35,328 nucleotides of DNA, from contig CALBSG010000149.1 of NCBI GenBank assembly GCA_937927675.1, positions 1 through 35,328 of the forward strand, given 5' to 3'. The notes under the pieces were generated by a model. The model was not told the origin of the DNA. It saw only the letters and a list, made by a program, of their open reading frames with translations, and made no database searches. Source of the DNA: an uncultured Paracoccaceae bacterium (GTDB lineage Bacteria > Pseudomonadota > Alphaproteobacteria > Rhodobacterales > Rhodobacteraceae). Shown one piece after another: positions 1 through 7,455 of this stretch (its first letter is position 1; every line of letters starts with the position of its first letter). The translations under genes and the position numbers were made by a program.

Positions 1-48
1 GCCTTGGGCGGCGTTATCCGTGACAGCTATCTCTCGGGGGACATGTGA
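1..48 (+). CDS. C-terminal end of an upstream gene, probably alpha-E domain (DUF403) protein (partial)
   Basis: The first 48 bases are an open frame ending in TGA at 46-48 and encode the tail ALGGVIRDSYLSGDM. The stop shares one base with the ATG of the next gene at 48, so the two are translationally coupled. The tail alone is too short for a family assignment. The call rests on context: transglutaminase-like and Anbu genes usually follow an alpha-E (DUF403) gene and a circularly permuted ATP-grasp gene in proteobacteria. The 5' part lies outside the window. Confidence 0.5.
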   Translation, partial: ALGGVIRDSYLSGDM

Positions 49-854
49 TGCTGCTGACCGTCGATCATTTGACCCGCTATGCCTATGACATCCCGGTGCG
101 CGCCGTGGTGCAAAGCCACCGCCTGACGCCCGCGCGGTTTGACGGGCAGCGGGTGTTGGGCTGGACTGTCACCGTTTCTGGCGGCGAGATGGGTGGGGCG
201 TTTCGCGACGGCGCCGGTGACTGGGTGCAGGGCTGGACGGTCAAAGGCCCGGTATCGGCCATTGAGGTGCGGGTGCAGGGGCAGGTGGAGACCCACGACC
301 TTGCCGGCGTCTTGCGCGGCCACCGCGAGTTGGTGCCGCCGTTGGCCTATCTGCGGGACACAGCTGCGACCAAGGCGGATGCGCCGCTGCGCGCCTTGGC
401 CGAGACGGCGACGCAGGATGATCCCTTAAGTCAAGCCCACGCCCTGGCCTTTGCCGTGGCGGGCGCCATCGCCTATCGCCCCGGCAGCACCCATTCCCAT
501 ACCACCGCAGCCGAAGCGCTGGCGCAGGGCGAAGGCGTTTGCCAAGACCATGCGCAGGCGTTGATCGCCTGCGCCCGCCATCTTGGCGTTCCAGCGCGCT
601 ATGTCGCGGGATACCTTTTTTCGTCCCAAGATGGCCAACCGCACGAGGCCTCGCATGCTTGGGCCGAACTGCATGTGCCGGGCTATGGTTGGATCGGGTT
701 CGATCCGGCCAATCGCTGCTGCCCGGATGATCGCTATATCCGGCTCGGTTCGGGTCTTGATGCGGCAGAGGCCGCACCGATCAAGGGTATTGCGCGGGGC
801 ATGGGGGCGGAAAGCATGGATGTGACGGTTGCGATCCAAAGCCAAGCCCAATAG
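48..854 (+). CDS. Transglutaminase-like cysteine protease family protein
   Basis: A 268-residue cytoplasmic protein with no signal peptide. The transglutaminase-like core has a Cys-His-Asp triad: Cys165 in GEGVCQDHAQAL, His203 in HEASHAWAEL and Asp219 in WIGFDPANRC. The N-terminal ~100 residues form the beta-rich domain usual for bacterial members (opening LLTVDHLTRYAYDIPV). Members are thought to hydrolyse or transfer amide bonds, but substrates are mostly unknown. ATG 48 overlaps the upstream TGA; a GTG at 45 is also in frame, but ATG with the GGGGGA upstream fits better. It lies 27 bases before the Anbu gene and is probably co-transcribed with it and with the gene cut off at the window start. 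Confidence 0.9.
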   Translation: MLLTVDHLTRYAYDIPVRAVVQSHRLTPARFDGQRVLGWTVTVSGGEMGGAFRDGAGDWVQGWTVKGPVSAIEVRVQGQVETHDLAGVLRGHRELVPPLAYLRDTAATKADAPLRALAETATQDDPLSQAHALAFAVAGAIAYRPGSTHSHTTAAEALAQGEGVCQDHAQALIACARHLGVPARYVAGYLFSSQDGQPHEASHAWAELHVPGYGWIGFDPANRCCPDDRYIRLGSGLDAAEAAPIKGIARGMGAESMDVTVAIQSQAQ

Positions 855-881
855 GGTCGCGCCGCGAAACCGGAGGCGATG

Positions 882-1613
882 ATGACCTATTGCGTGGGAC
901 TGCTGCTGAACGAAGGCATGGTGTGCCTGTCGGACACCCGCACCAATGCGGGGCTGGATAACATCTCGACCTATCGCAAAATGTTCCATTTTGAAGAGCC
1001 GGGCGAGCGCGTCATCACCATCATGACCGCAGGCAGCCTTTCGATCACGCAAACCACCCTTGCCCGTCTGCGGGAAGCGATCGAAGACCCCGAGGCGACG
1101 GAAGAAACCTCGATCATGAAGGCGCCGACCATGCTGAAGGTTGCCTCAATCATCGGCGGCATGTTGAGCACGGTGCGGGGTGAGGTTGACGAAAAGCTGG
1201 CCTCGATGCGGCAGGCCGCGACAGCCAGCATGATCGTCGCGGGCCAAAGGAAGGGCGGCGCGATGCGGCTGTTCCTGATCTACCCCGAGGGCAATTTCAT
1301 CGAAGCGACGGAAGACACGCCGTTTCTGCAAATCGGCGAACATAAATACGGCAAGCCGATCCTTGACCGGGTGGTGAAGATGGCCACGCCTTTGGCGGAT
1401 GCCGAAAAGGCCGTGCTTTTGTCGATGGATTCGACCTTACGCTCGAACCTGTCGGTGGGCATGCCTTTGGATCTGTGCGTCATCAAACGCGATGAATGCA
1501 AGGTGACGCGTCAGCGCCGGATCGAAGCTGGCGACACCGCGTTTCGCGCCATGTCCGAGGCATGGTCCCGCGCGCTGCGTGACGGGTTCACGCAAATCAC
1601 GCTGGGGGCGTGA
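882..1613 (+). CDS. Proteasome-type protease, Anbu (ancestral beta subunit) family
   Basis: A 243-residue member of the Ntn-hydrolase proteasome/HslV superfamily. The start TYCVGLLLNEGMVCLSDTRTNAG carries the family pattern: a catalytic Thr directly after the initiator Met, then the SDTRTNAG strand-turn. Two adjacent ATGs exist at 879 and 882. I chose 882 because GGAGG at 872-876 is then 5 bases away, and because Met-Thr allows Met removal to expose the nucleophilic Thr; from 879 the protein would begin Met-Met-Thr. Anbu proteins form ring or helical assemblies and have no dedicated ATPase nearby. The linked transglutaminase-like gene suggests a joint role in making or trimming unusual peptide bonds (inference). 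Confidence 0.9.
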   Translation: MTYCVGLLLNEGMVCLSDTRTNAGLDNISTYRKMFHFEEPGERVITIMTAGSLSITQTTLARLREAIEDPEATEETSIMKAPTMLKVASIIGGMLSTVRGEVDEKLASMRQAATASMIVAGQRKGGAMRLFLIYPEGNFIEATEDTPFLQIGEHKYGKPILDRVVKMATPLADAEKAVLLSMDSTLRSNLSVGMPLDLCVIKRDECKVTRQRRIEAGDTAFRAMSEAWSRALRDGFTQITLGA

Positions 1614-1618
1614 CAGCT

Positions 1619-1659
1619 TTTTCTTGCAAGAAAATGGTTCGGAATTTTGCAAAATTCCG
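1619..1659. repeat. Two tandem perfect palindromes between convergent genes
   Basis: Positions 1619-1634 form a 16-base perfect palindrome (TTTTCTTG/CAAGAAAA). Positions 1640-1659 form a 20-base perfect palindrome (CGGAATTTTG/CAAAATTCCG). Both share a TTGCAA core and fill the 53-base gap between two converging genes. They could act as bidirectional terminators, or be copies of short palindromic repeats that are frequent between genes in Rhodobacterales. Confidence 0.7.
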
Positions 1660-1666
1660 GCGCTGC

Positions 1667-2605
1667 TTACAGGTGCAGATCAAACAGCGCGCAGGCTTCG
1701 TCAAAGAATCGTTCGCGCGTGGCGGGGCGTTCCATCATCACCTCATGCTCGGCGCCGGGGTAGAGCGACAGCGTGCCCTTCGGCCAGCGTGCCATGCGCG
1801 CATGCACCGGGCCCGTGTCCACAATCCGCTCTTGCAGCCCCAGCGCGGTGACCACCGCCAGATCGGGTGAGGCGAGCAGGCTCAGCGCATGACATTCCTT
1901 CAGCGCCGCCTGCAACCAGCCCAAGGACGGCCCCGCCAACACAAGCTCGGGGCAGGCCAGCGCCTGTTGGCGCATGTAATCCCACATCTCGGGGTCGGTG
2001 GTCAGGCTGTTGGCCAGAAACGGGCTGTTGAGAACATAGGTCGTCTCTTTGGTGCCCGGCACCAGCCGGTCGTCAAAGCGCAGCCACCGCGAGGCGCTGG
2101 AGAGCGCCATCGCCATTGGCCGCATCCAGGCCGCGATCAAAATCCCCCACATCGGTGCCGAAAAGGCTGCCGCCTTGAACGGGTGTTGGCCCATCAGACT
2201 GCGCAACCCGATGCAGCCCCCCATCGAATGGGCCAACATGAACCACGGTTCAGGCAGCCCTTCGGCGCGGGCAAAGGTCAGCACCGCGTCCATATCCAGC
2301 TGATATTCGCCGAAATCATCGACGTGGCCGGTCAATTGGGCATCCAGCGGTCGATCCGCCAGACCTTGGCCGCGCCAGTCAATCGACACGGTGGCATAGC
2401 CGCGCTGGGCCAGATCAGTGGCTGCGCGGCCGTATTTTTCAATGTACTCCGTGCGGCCGGGCAACAAGAACACCGTGCCTTTGGTGCCCCCCTCTGGCCA
2501 GACACCGACGCGGATCTGCACCCCATCCGCCGTTTGCAGCCAGCGGGCAAAACCCCCCGCCGGACCATCTGCCAGTTTGGCGTGAAACGGGGCCTCGGAT
2601 GTCAC
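1667..2605 (-). CDS. Alpha/beta hydrolase, lysophospholipase L2 (PldB)-like / serine aminopeptidase S33 fold
   Basis: A 312-residue alpha/beta hydrolase. The nucleophile elbow AHSMGG places Ser127. The oxyanion strand VFLLPGRTEYIEKYGR and the DWRGQGLADRP segment are typical of the PldB/monoacylglycerol-lipase group (Hydrolase_4). The Asp (ERIVDTGP) and His (GAEHEVMME) of the triad are visible near the C-terminus. No signal peptide, so probably cytoplasmic, acting on lysophospholipid or monoacylglycerol-type esters; the substrate is inferred from family only. The start is GTG at 2603-2605, overlapping the SCP2 gene's TGA by four bases (GTGA), which implies translational coupling of the two genes. 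Confidence 0.85.
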   Translation of the reverse strand: MTSEAPFHAKLADGPAGGFARWLQTADGVQIRVGVWPEGGTKGTVFLLPGRTEYIEKYGRAATDLAQRGYATVSIDWRGQGLADRPLDAQLTGHVDDFGEYQLDMDAVLTFARAEGLPEPWFMLAHSMGGCIGLRSLMGQHPFKAAAFSAPMWGILIAAWMRPMAMALSSASRWLRFDDRLVPGTKETTYVLNSPFLANSLTTDPEMWDYMRQQALACPELVLAGPSLGWLQAALKECHALSLLASPDLAVVTALGLQERIVDTGPVHARMARWPKGTLSLYPGAEHEVMMERPATRERFFDEACALFDLHL

Positions 2606-2892
2606 GACAGTGCCGCGCCGAGTTGCATCGCCAAGCCCATGGACCCATCGACGGTCAGCTTGCCGGACATAAAGGCGCTGGCGGCGTTCATCTCGCCTTC
2701 CAAAATGGCGCGGAACACCTCGGCATTGGCGGTCAGCGTCACATCGGCCGGATCGTCACCGGCGCGCACGCCATCGGCATCGGCCATGATCGCGCCTTCG
2801 CCGGGGATGACGAATTTGGCGACACCGGCGGTAAAGCCGCCCGCCATCTTCGCGCCAAGCGCCGCTACCGCCACCGAAATCACATCGCTCAT
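2602..2892 (-). CDS. SCP2 sterol-binding domain protein
   Basis: A 96-residue single-domain protein beginning MSDVISVAVAALGAKMAGG and containing the SCP2-type segments GEGAIMADADGV, ADVTLTANAEVFRAILEGEMN and AFMSGKLTVDGSMGLAMQLG. SCP2 domains form a hydrophobic tunnel that binds lipids or fatty acyl groups. An in-frame ATG four codons upstream (2904) is less likely than ATG 2892, since MSDV is the usual N-terminus. It overlaps the following lipase-like gene by GTGA, so the pair plausibly handles lipid substrates together (inference). It is divergent from the TPR gene across 74 bases. Confidence 0.85.
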   Translation of the reverse strand: MSDVISVAVAALGAKMAGGFTAGVAKFVIPGEGAIMADADGVRAGDDPADVTLTANAEVFRAILEGEMNAASAFMSGKLTVDGSMGLAMQLGAALS

Positions 2893-2966
2893 CCATCTCT
2901 CCATCGTGAAGGCGCGTCAAACATCAGGGGGCTGGAGTTTTCCGCCCCATAGATTACGCTCAGGTT

Positions 2967-3527
2967 ATGAAAGTTTGGCCCCGTCTTCACAACCTTATCC
3001 TTGCGGCATTTCTGCCGCTGATGATGGCTGCGGGGCCGGTCTTTGGTCAAACGGACAAGCTGGACGGGCTTTTTGACAAGCTGAAGACCGCCGACGCGCG
3101 AGAGGCGGCGCGAATCGAGCAGGAGATCTGGATCGAATGGTCGAAATCCGGCTCTCCGGCGATGGATCTTTTGTTGGAGCGCGGACAAGAGGCCATGGCG
3201 GCGGGCGACATGACCGCGGCGATTGAACATTTCACCGCCCTGATCGACCATGCCCCTGATTTTGCCGAAGGCTGGAATGCGCGGGCGACGGCCTATTATC
3301 AGACGGGCCAGATCGGCCCCTCGCTGGCCGATATCGGCAAGACCCTGCAACTGAACCCCCGGCATTTCGGCGCGCTGGAAGGGCTGGCGATGATTTTTCA
3401 AGAGCTGGACGAGCCGGAAAAGGCGCTGGAGGTCTGGAAGGCCGTTCTGGCTATACATCCCCATGCCGCCGGGGTATCGGACGCCATCAATGAGATCGAA
3501 ACCGATCTTGAAGGCCACGAACTTTAG
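2967..3527 (+). CDS. Periplasmic tetratricopeptide repeat protein
   Basis: A 186-residue protein with a signal peptide (basic MKVWPRLHN, hydrophobic LILAAFLPLMMAAG, likely cleavage after VFG near residue 27). The mature part has about three TPR units between residues 60 and 165, with hallmark residues in ERGQEAMAAGDMTAAIEHF, EGWNARATAYYQTGQIGPSL and LEGLAMIFQELDEPEKALEV. TPRs mediate protein-protein contacts; the partner is unknown. The helicase gene follows after 12 bases, so they are likely co-transcribed, although a periplasmic scaffold and a cytoplasmic helicase have no obvious shared function. Confidence 0.85.
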   Translation: MKVWPRLHNLILAAFLPLMMAAGPVFGQTDKLDGLFDKLKTADAREAARIEQEIWIEWSKSGSPAMDLLLERGQEAMAAGDMTAAIEHFTALIDHAPDFAEGWNARATAYYQTGQIGPSLADIGKTLQLNPRHFGALEGLAMIFQELDEPEKALEVWKAVLAIHPHAAGVSDAINEIETDLEGHEL

Positions 3528-3539
3528 GAACCCCAGCAC

Positions 3540-6455
3540 ATGGACGCCCGCGCCCGGGTGACGGCGGTCCTTGGGCCGACCAACACCGGCAAAACCCATT
3601 ACGCCATCGAACGCATGCTGGCCCATCGCACGGGTGTCATCGGCTTGCCGCTTCGGCTTTTGGCGCGCGAGGTCTATGACCGGATCGTGGCCCTGCGCGG
3701 GCCTTCGGTGGTGGGGTTGGTCACGGGCGAAGAACGCATCGTGCCGGAGCGCTGCCAATATTGGGTCTGCACTGTCGAAGCGATGCCCTTGGACATTGGG
3801 GCCGATTTTGTCGCCGTGGATGAGATCCAGCTTTGCGCCGACCCTGACCGCGGCCATGTCTTTACCGACCGTCTGCTCAGGGCGCGGGGCCTGCACGAAA
3901 CCCTGTTTTTGGGCGCCGAAACCATGCGCGGCGCGATTGCCGGGCTGGTGTCTGGGGTCACCTTCCTGAAACGCGAACGCTTTTCAGAGCTGACCTATAC
4001 CGGATCGAAAAAGATCAGCCGGATGCCGGAACGCTCTGCCATCGTGGGGTTCTCGGTCGAAAACGTCTATGCCATCGCCGAGTTGATCCGCCGCACCAAG
4101 GGCGGCTGCGCGGTCGTGATGGGGGCGCTGTCGCCCCGCACGCGCAATGCGCAGGTGGCTTTGTATCAAAACGGCGATGTCGATTATCTGGTGGCCACCG
4201 ATGCCATCGGCATGGGGCTGAACCTTGATATCAAGCACATCGCCTTTTCGGCCACGGCGAAATTTGATGGCCGCCGGATGCGCGCGCTGTACCCGCAGGA
4301 ACTGGCGCAAATCGCGGGCAGGGCAGGGCGGCACACAGAAAACGGCACCTTCGGCGTCACGGGCGAGGCCCGGCCCTTTGACGAAGAGGTCATCGAGGCC
4401 ATTGAAGAGCACCGCTTTGAGCCGATCCGCAAATTGCATTGGCGCAATCATGACCTTGATTTCGGCACGGCGGAAAAGCTGATCGCCAGTCTTGAGCGGC
4501 ACACGAATGACCCGTGGCTGACCCGCGCCCGCGATGCCGATGATGTGCTGGCCCTGAAAGCGCTGGCCGCCATGCCCGAGGTGCAACACAAACTCACCGG
4601 GCCAAAGCGGGTGCAGCTTTTGTGGGACGTTTGCCGCATCCCCGATTTTCGCAATGCCGGCAGCGGTGATCACATCAGTCTGGTGGCGCGGATTTTCGAA
4701 TTTCTGGTCGGGCGCGGCCTTGGTGGCGGAAAACTGCCGTCTGAATGGCTGAAAAAGGCCATTGATCGCATCGACAAACCGGGCGGAGACATTGACACTA
4801 TCTCTAAACGGCTGGCCTATATTCGCACTTGGACCTATGTCGCACAGCGAAAAGGCTGGGTGGAAGACGAAAGCCATTGGCGCGAGGAAACCCGCGCTGT
4901 AGAAGACCGCCTGTCAGATGCGCTGCATGCAGCCCTGACCCAACGATTTGTTGACCGGCGCACCAGCGTTCTGCTGCGGCGGTTGAAGCAGAAGGAGACC
5001 CTCGTGGCCGAGGTGAATGACAAAGGCGAAGTGACGGTCGAAGGCGAATTCGCCGGCCGTCTTGAGGGGTTCCGCTTCTCGCAAGACGCATCTGCAAGCC
5101 CTGATCAGGCGCGGGTGCTGCGTACCGCATCCCTTCAGGCGTTGAAGCCCGAATTCCACTTGCGTGCGGACCGTTTCTATAACGCGCCCGACACCGAGAT
5201 GGATTTCACCGAACAAGGTGGCCTGATGTGGGGCACCTCTGCGGTGGGCAAACTCGTCAAGGGCGGTGAGATCACCAAGCCGACGGTTGAGGCCTTCGTC
5301 GATGACGAAGCGGGCGAAGAGGTGGCCGAAAAGGTTCGCCGCCGCCTGCAGCATTTCATCGACCGCAAGGTTGCCGCGCAGTTTGAACCCTTGCTGGCCT
5401 TGGGGCGCGATGAAACCCTGCAAGGTCTGGCCAAGGGCTTTGCCTATCGCATCAGTGAAGGTCTGGGCGTGATCGACCGTTCGGCCATCGCGGCCGAGGT
5501 CAAGGAACTGGATCAGGACGCGCGGTCTGCCTTGCGCAAACATGGCGTCCGCTTTGGTCAATACACGGTCTTCCTGCCCGCGCTGTTGAAGCCCGCGCCG
5601 ACGCGGTTGCGTCTGGTGCTGTGGTCGCTGTGGAATGGTCTGGACGAATTCCCCGAAAGCCCGCCTCCGGGGCTGGTGACCATCCCGAACATCGAAGCGG
5701 TTCCGAAGGCGCATTACACGCTGGCAGGCTATCACCCGGCAGGCACCCGCGCGATCCGCATCGACATGCTGGAACGTCTGGCCGATATCCTGCGTCAAAA
5801 GGATTCGAAAGCCGGGTTCGAGGCAACGTCGGACATGCTGTCGATTACCGGCATGACGCTGGACCAGTTCTCCGACCTGATGGGCGGGCTGGGCTACAAG
5901 GCCGACAAGGCCGAGCGGGTAAAGGTCAAGGCTGCACCCGTGCTGGTGCCGGTCGAGATTGACCCGAACGCCCCGTTGAACCCAATCACCGAGGAAGAAT
6001 CGGCCTTTGTGCGCGTGGAAGAGCCCGCACCGGAAGCCGAGGTCGAAGCTGCGGCCCCCGAGATGGAGGCATTCTACACCTTCACTTGGGCGCCGAAGCC
6101 GCGCTTCCAGCGCCCGGAACGCGGCCCGCGTGCCGAAGGTTCCCGCCCCGAAGGGGCAGGCCGTGGCCCGCGCAAGGACGGCGATGCGCCGCGCGCTGAT
6201 CGTGGTGATCGCAAGCCCCGTGGCGACCGCCCGGCACGTGCCGAAGGCGAGGGCAAGCCAGAAGGCCGCCCAGATCGTCCGCAAGGGGAACGTGGACCGC
6301 GGAAAGATGGTGGCAAGCGGGATCACGGCAAGGGCGGCAAGCCGAACCGGGACGAGCGGCAGAAGTCTTTCGAGGCCCGCCCGCCGCGCGCCGAAAAGCC
6401 GATCGACCCCGACAATCCCTTTGCCGCGCTGATGGCGCTTAAGGGCAAGCTCTGA
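3540..6455 (+). CDS. SUV3-like DExH RNA helicase with basic Gly/Arg/Pro-rich tail
   Basis: A 971-residue superfamily 2 helicase resembling mitochondrial SUV3. Walker A is GPTNTGKT at residues 12-19, the DExH-type box is DEIQ at 94-97, and motif VI is QIAGRAGR near 257-264. A SUV3-type C-terminal helical region follows. SUV3 unwinds RNA for degradation by exoribonucleases, so a role in RNA decay or quality control is likely. Residues from about 850 to 960 are low-complexity, rich in Arg, Gly, Pro, Glu and Lys with repeated RGPRKDG-like units, probably disordered and RNA-binding. The last residues (DPDNPFAALMALKGKL) are a short conserved-looking cap. The downstream S4 gene starts directly after the stop. 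Confidence 0.9.
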   Translation: MDARARVTAVLGPTNTGKTHYAIERMLAHRTGVIGLPLRLLAREVYDRIVALRGPSVVGLVTGEERIVPERCQYWVCTVEAMPLDIGADFVAVDEIQLCADPDRGHVFTDRLLRARGLHETLFLGAETMRGAIAGLVSGVTFLKRERFSELTYTGSKKISRMPERSAIVGFSVENVYAIAELIRRTKGGCAVVMGALSPRTRNAQVALYQNGDVDYLVATDAIGMGLNLDIKHIAFSATAKFDGRRMRALYPQELAQIAGRAGRHTENGTFGVTGEARPFDEEVIEAIEEHRFEPIRKLHWRNHDLDFGTAEKLIASLERHTNDPWLTRARDADDVLALKALAAMPEVQHKLTGPKRVQLLWDVCRIPDFRNAGSGDHISLVARIFEFLVGRGLGGGKLPSEWLKKAIDRIDKPGGDIDTISKRLAYIRTWTYVAQRKGWVEDESHWREETRAVEDRLSDALHAALTQRFVDRRTSVLLRRLKQKETLVAEVNDKGEVTVEGEFAGRLEGFRFSQDASASPDQARVLRTASLQALKPEFHLRADRFYNAPDTEMDFTEQGGLMWGTSAVGKLVKGGEITKPTVEAFVDDEAGEEVAEKVRRRLQHFIDRKVAAQFEPLLALGRDETLQGLAKGFAYRISEGLGVIDRSAIAAEVKELDQDARSALRKHGVRFGQYTVFLPALLKPAPTRLRLVLWSLWNGLDEFPESPPPGLVTIPNIEAVPKAHYTLAGYHPAGTRAIRIDMLERLADILRQKDSKAGFEATSDMLSITGMTLDQFSDLMGGLGYKADKAERVKVKAAPVLVPVEIDPNAPLNPITEEESAFVRVEEPAPEAEVEAAAPEMEAFYTFTWAPKPRFQRPERGPRAEGSRPEGAGRGPRKDGDAPRADRGDRKPRGDRPARAEGEGKPEGRPDRPQGERGPRKDGGKRDHGKGGKPNRDERQKSFEARPPRAEKPIDPDNPFAALMALKGKL

Positions 6456-6773
6456 TTGGCGGGGCCTTCGGGCAAGCTGCAACCCGGCGTCCAGCCGAAA
6501 CTCCGGCTGGACAAATGGCTGTTTCATGCCCGCTTCTTCAAATCGCGTGAACTGGCGCAAGACTGCATTGAAGAGGGGCATCTGCGCCTCAATGCGCAGC
6601 GCTGCGTCAAGCCCGGCCATGGGCTGGCTGTCGGGGATGTGCTGACCTTTCCCCAAGGCAACCGCATCCGCGTGGTGCGCGTTCTGTCCCTGTCAGACCG
6701 CCGTGGTCCGGCGGCCGAGGCGCAGGTACTTTATGCCGATCTTGATCCGCCGGGGCAGGACGCATCGGCTTGA
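6456..6773 (+). CDS. S4 domain RNA-binding protein, Hsp15 (HslR)-like
   Basis: A 105-residue protein with an S4 RNA-binding domain at residues 16-75 (LRLDKWLFHARFFKSRELAQ and GHLRLNAQRCVKPGHGLAVGDVL). The family includes Hsp15, which binds dissociated 50S subunits carrying nascent chains. The only well-placed start is TTG 6456, immediately after the helicase TGA at 6453-6455, so translation probably depends on reinitiation or coupling. This RNA-helicase/S4 pair points to RNA metabolism. The next gene, the ferredoxin, begins 53 bases downstream. Confidence 0.85.
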   Translation: MAGPSGKLQPGVQPKLRLDKWLFHARFFKSRELAQDCIEEGHLRLNAQRCVKPGHGLAVGDVLTFPQGNRIRVVRVLSLSDRRGPAAEAQVLYADLDPPGQDASA

Positions 6774-6781
6774 ATGATCCG

Positions 6782-6804
6782 GCCCGCTGGCATAAACAGC
6801 GGGC
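6782..6804 (+). other. Hairpin in the ferredoxin leader
   Basis: GCCCGCTG at 6782-6789 pairs perfectly with CAGCGGGC at 6797-6804 around a 7-base loop. No T-run follows, so it is not a classical intrinsic terminator. It lies 22 bases before the ferredoxin ATG and may mark the end of the upstream transcript or a 5' leader structure. Confidence 0.5.
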
Positions 6805-6826
6805 AACCAACCATACGGGGTGTGCC

Positions 6827-7165
6827 ATGACCTATGTCGTGACCGACAACTGCATCGCTTGCAAATACACCGACTGCGTCGAAGTCTGCCCGGTGGATTG
6901 CTTTTACGAAGGCGAAAATACGCTTGTGATTCACCCCGATGAGTGCATCGACTGTGGCGTTTGCGAACCTGAATGCCCCGCCGATGCCATCCGCCCGGAT
7001 ACCGAGCCGGATATGGACAAATGGGTGACTTTCAACCGCAAATACGCTCTGCTTTGGCCGGTCATCACCACCAAGCGCGACCCGATGCCGGGGTATGAAG
7101 AGCGCGACGGTGAAGCCGGCAAGCTGGAAAAGTACTTTTCCGAAGCGCCCGGCGAAGGCGGTTGA
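6827..7165 (+). CDS. fdxA: 7Fe ferredoxin (3Fe-4S and 4Fe-4S)
   Basis: A 112-residue ferredoxin of the Azotobacter FdI/FdxA type. Cysteines are Cys9, 12, 17, 21, 25 and Cys40, 43, 46, 50. By family comparison Cys9, Cys17 and Cys50 bind the 3Fe-4S cluster, and Cys21, Cys40, Cys43 and Cys46 bind the 4Fe-4S cluster. The ~50-residue C-terminal extension (MDKWVTFNRKYALLWPVI) is also typical. ATG 6827 is chosen because MTYVVTDNCIACK is the invariant family start; upstream in-frame TTG would add unrelated residues. Such ferredoxins are small electron carriers and often lie next to carD in Rhodobacterales, as here. Confidence 0.95.
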   Translation: MTYVVTDNCIACKYTDCVEVCPVDCFYEGENTLVIHPDECIDCGVCEPECPADAIRPDTEPDMDKWVTFNRKYALLWPVITTKRDPMPGYEERDGEAGKLEKYFSEAPGEGG

Positions 7166-7181
7166 TGCTGCAGATGCGGCA

Positions 7182-7212
7182 TTGATTCGTCCGCGCAGCG
7201 ATCACGAATCAA
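7182..7212. repeat. Inverted repeat downstream of fdxA
   Basis: TTGATTCGT at 7182-7190 and ACGAATCAA at 7204-7212 are perfect 9-base inverted repeats around a 13-base loop, 16 bases after the fdxA stop. There is no T-run. It may help end the fdxA transcript, or be a protein-binding dyad upstream of carD. Confidence 0.55.
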
Positions 7213-7276
7213 GCACATTGTGGAAAAATAGCTGATTTCAAAGGCTTCCTTGGCATTGCCCAGAGAATCGCCGCAG

Positions 7277-7307
7277 TTGGAATCAGCGTATTTTTGTGTT
7301 ATACAAT
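7277..7307 (+). promoter_or_regulatory. Candidate sigma-70 promoter of carD
   Basis: TTGGAA at 7277-7282 is a possible -35. Two overlapping -10 choices exist: TACAAT at 7302-7307 (five of six consensus bases, 19-base spacer, T at the last position) and TATACA at 7300-7305 (17-base spacer). An imperfect operator-like dyad, TTTGTG 7293-7298 and CACAAA 7311-7316, surrounds the -10. The implied 5' leader is about 140 bases and contains a CTCAGG/CCTGAG hairpin at 7340-7359. The 290 bases between fdxA and carD hold no other gene that I can support. Confidence 0.45.
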
Positions 7308-7455
7308 GTTCACAAACAACACGGATGCCTGTCTGCCGCCTCAGGTCTGCTCGCCTGAGACGATATTCCTGTCGCCTGAAGTCCTGCATCCGGGTTTCTC
7401 TTGGATCGGACGGCTTGTTGCCGGGACTGGCCTCTTGCCAAGGAAGCAACCAAGA

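Noticed and set aside
2889..3896. A 335-codon minus-strand open frame opposite the TPR gene and the helicase start
   Set aside because: It spans two genes and their junction in antisense with no domain; a shadow.
4914..6656. A 580-codon minus-strand open frame opposite the helicase
   Set aside because: It is the antisense shadow of a well-supported gene in high-GC DNA, with no recognisable domain.
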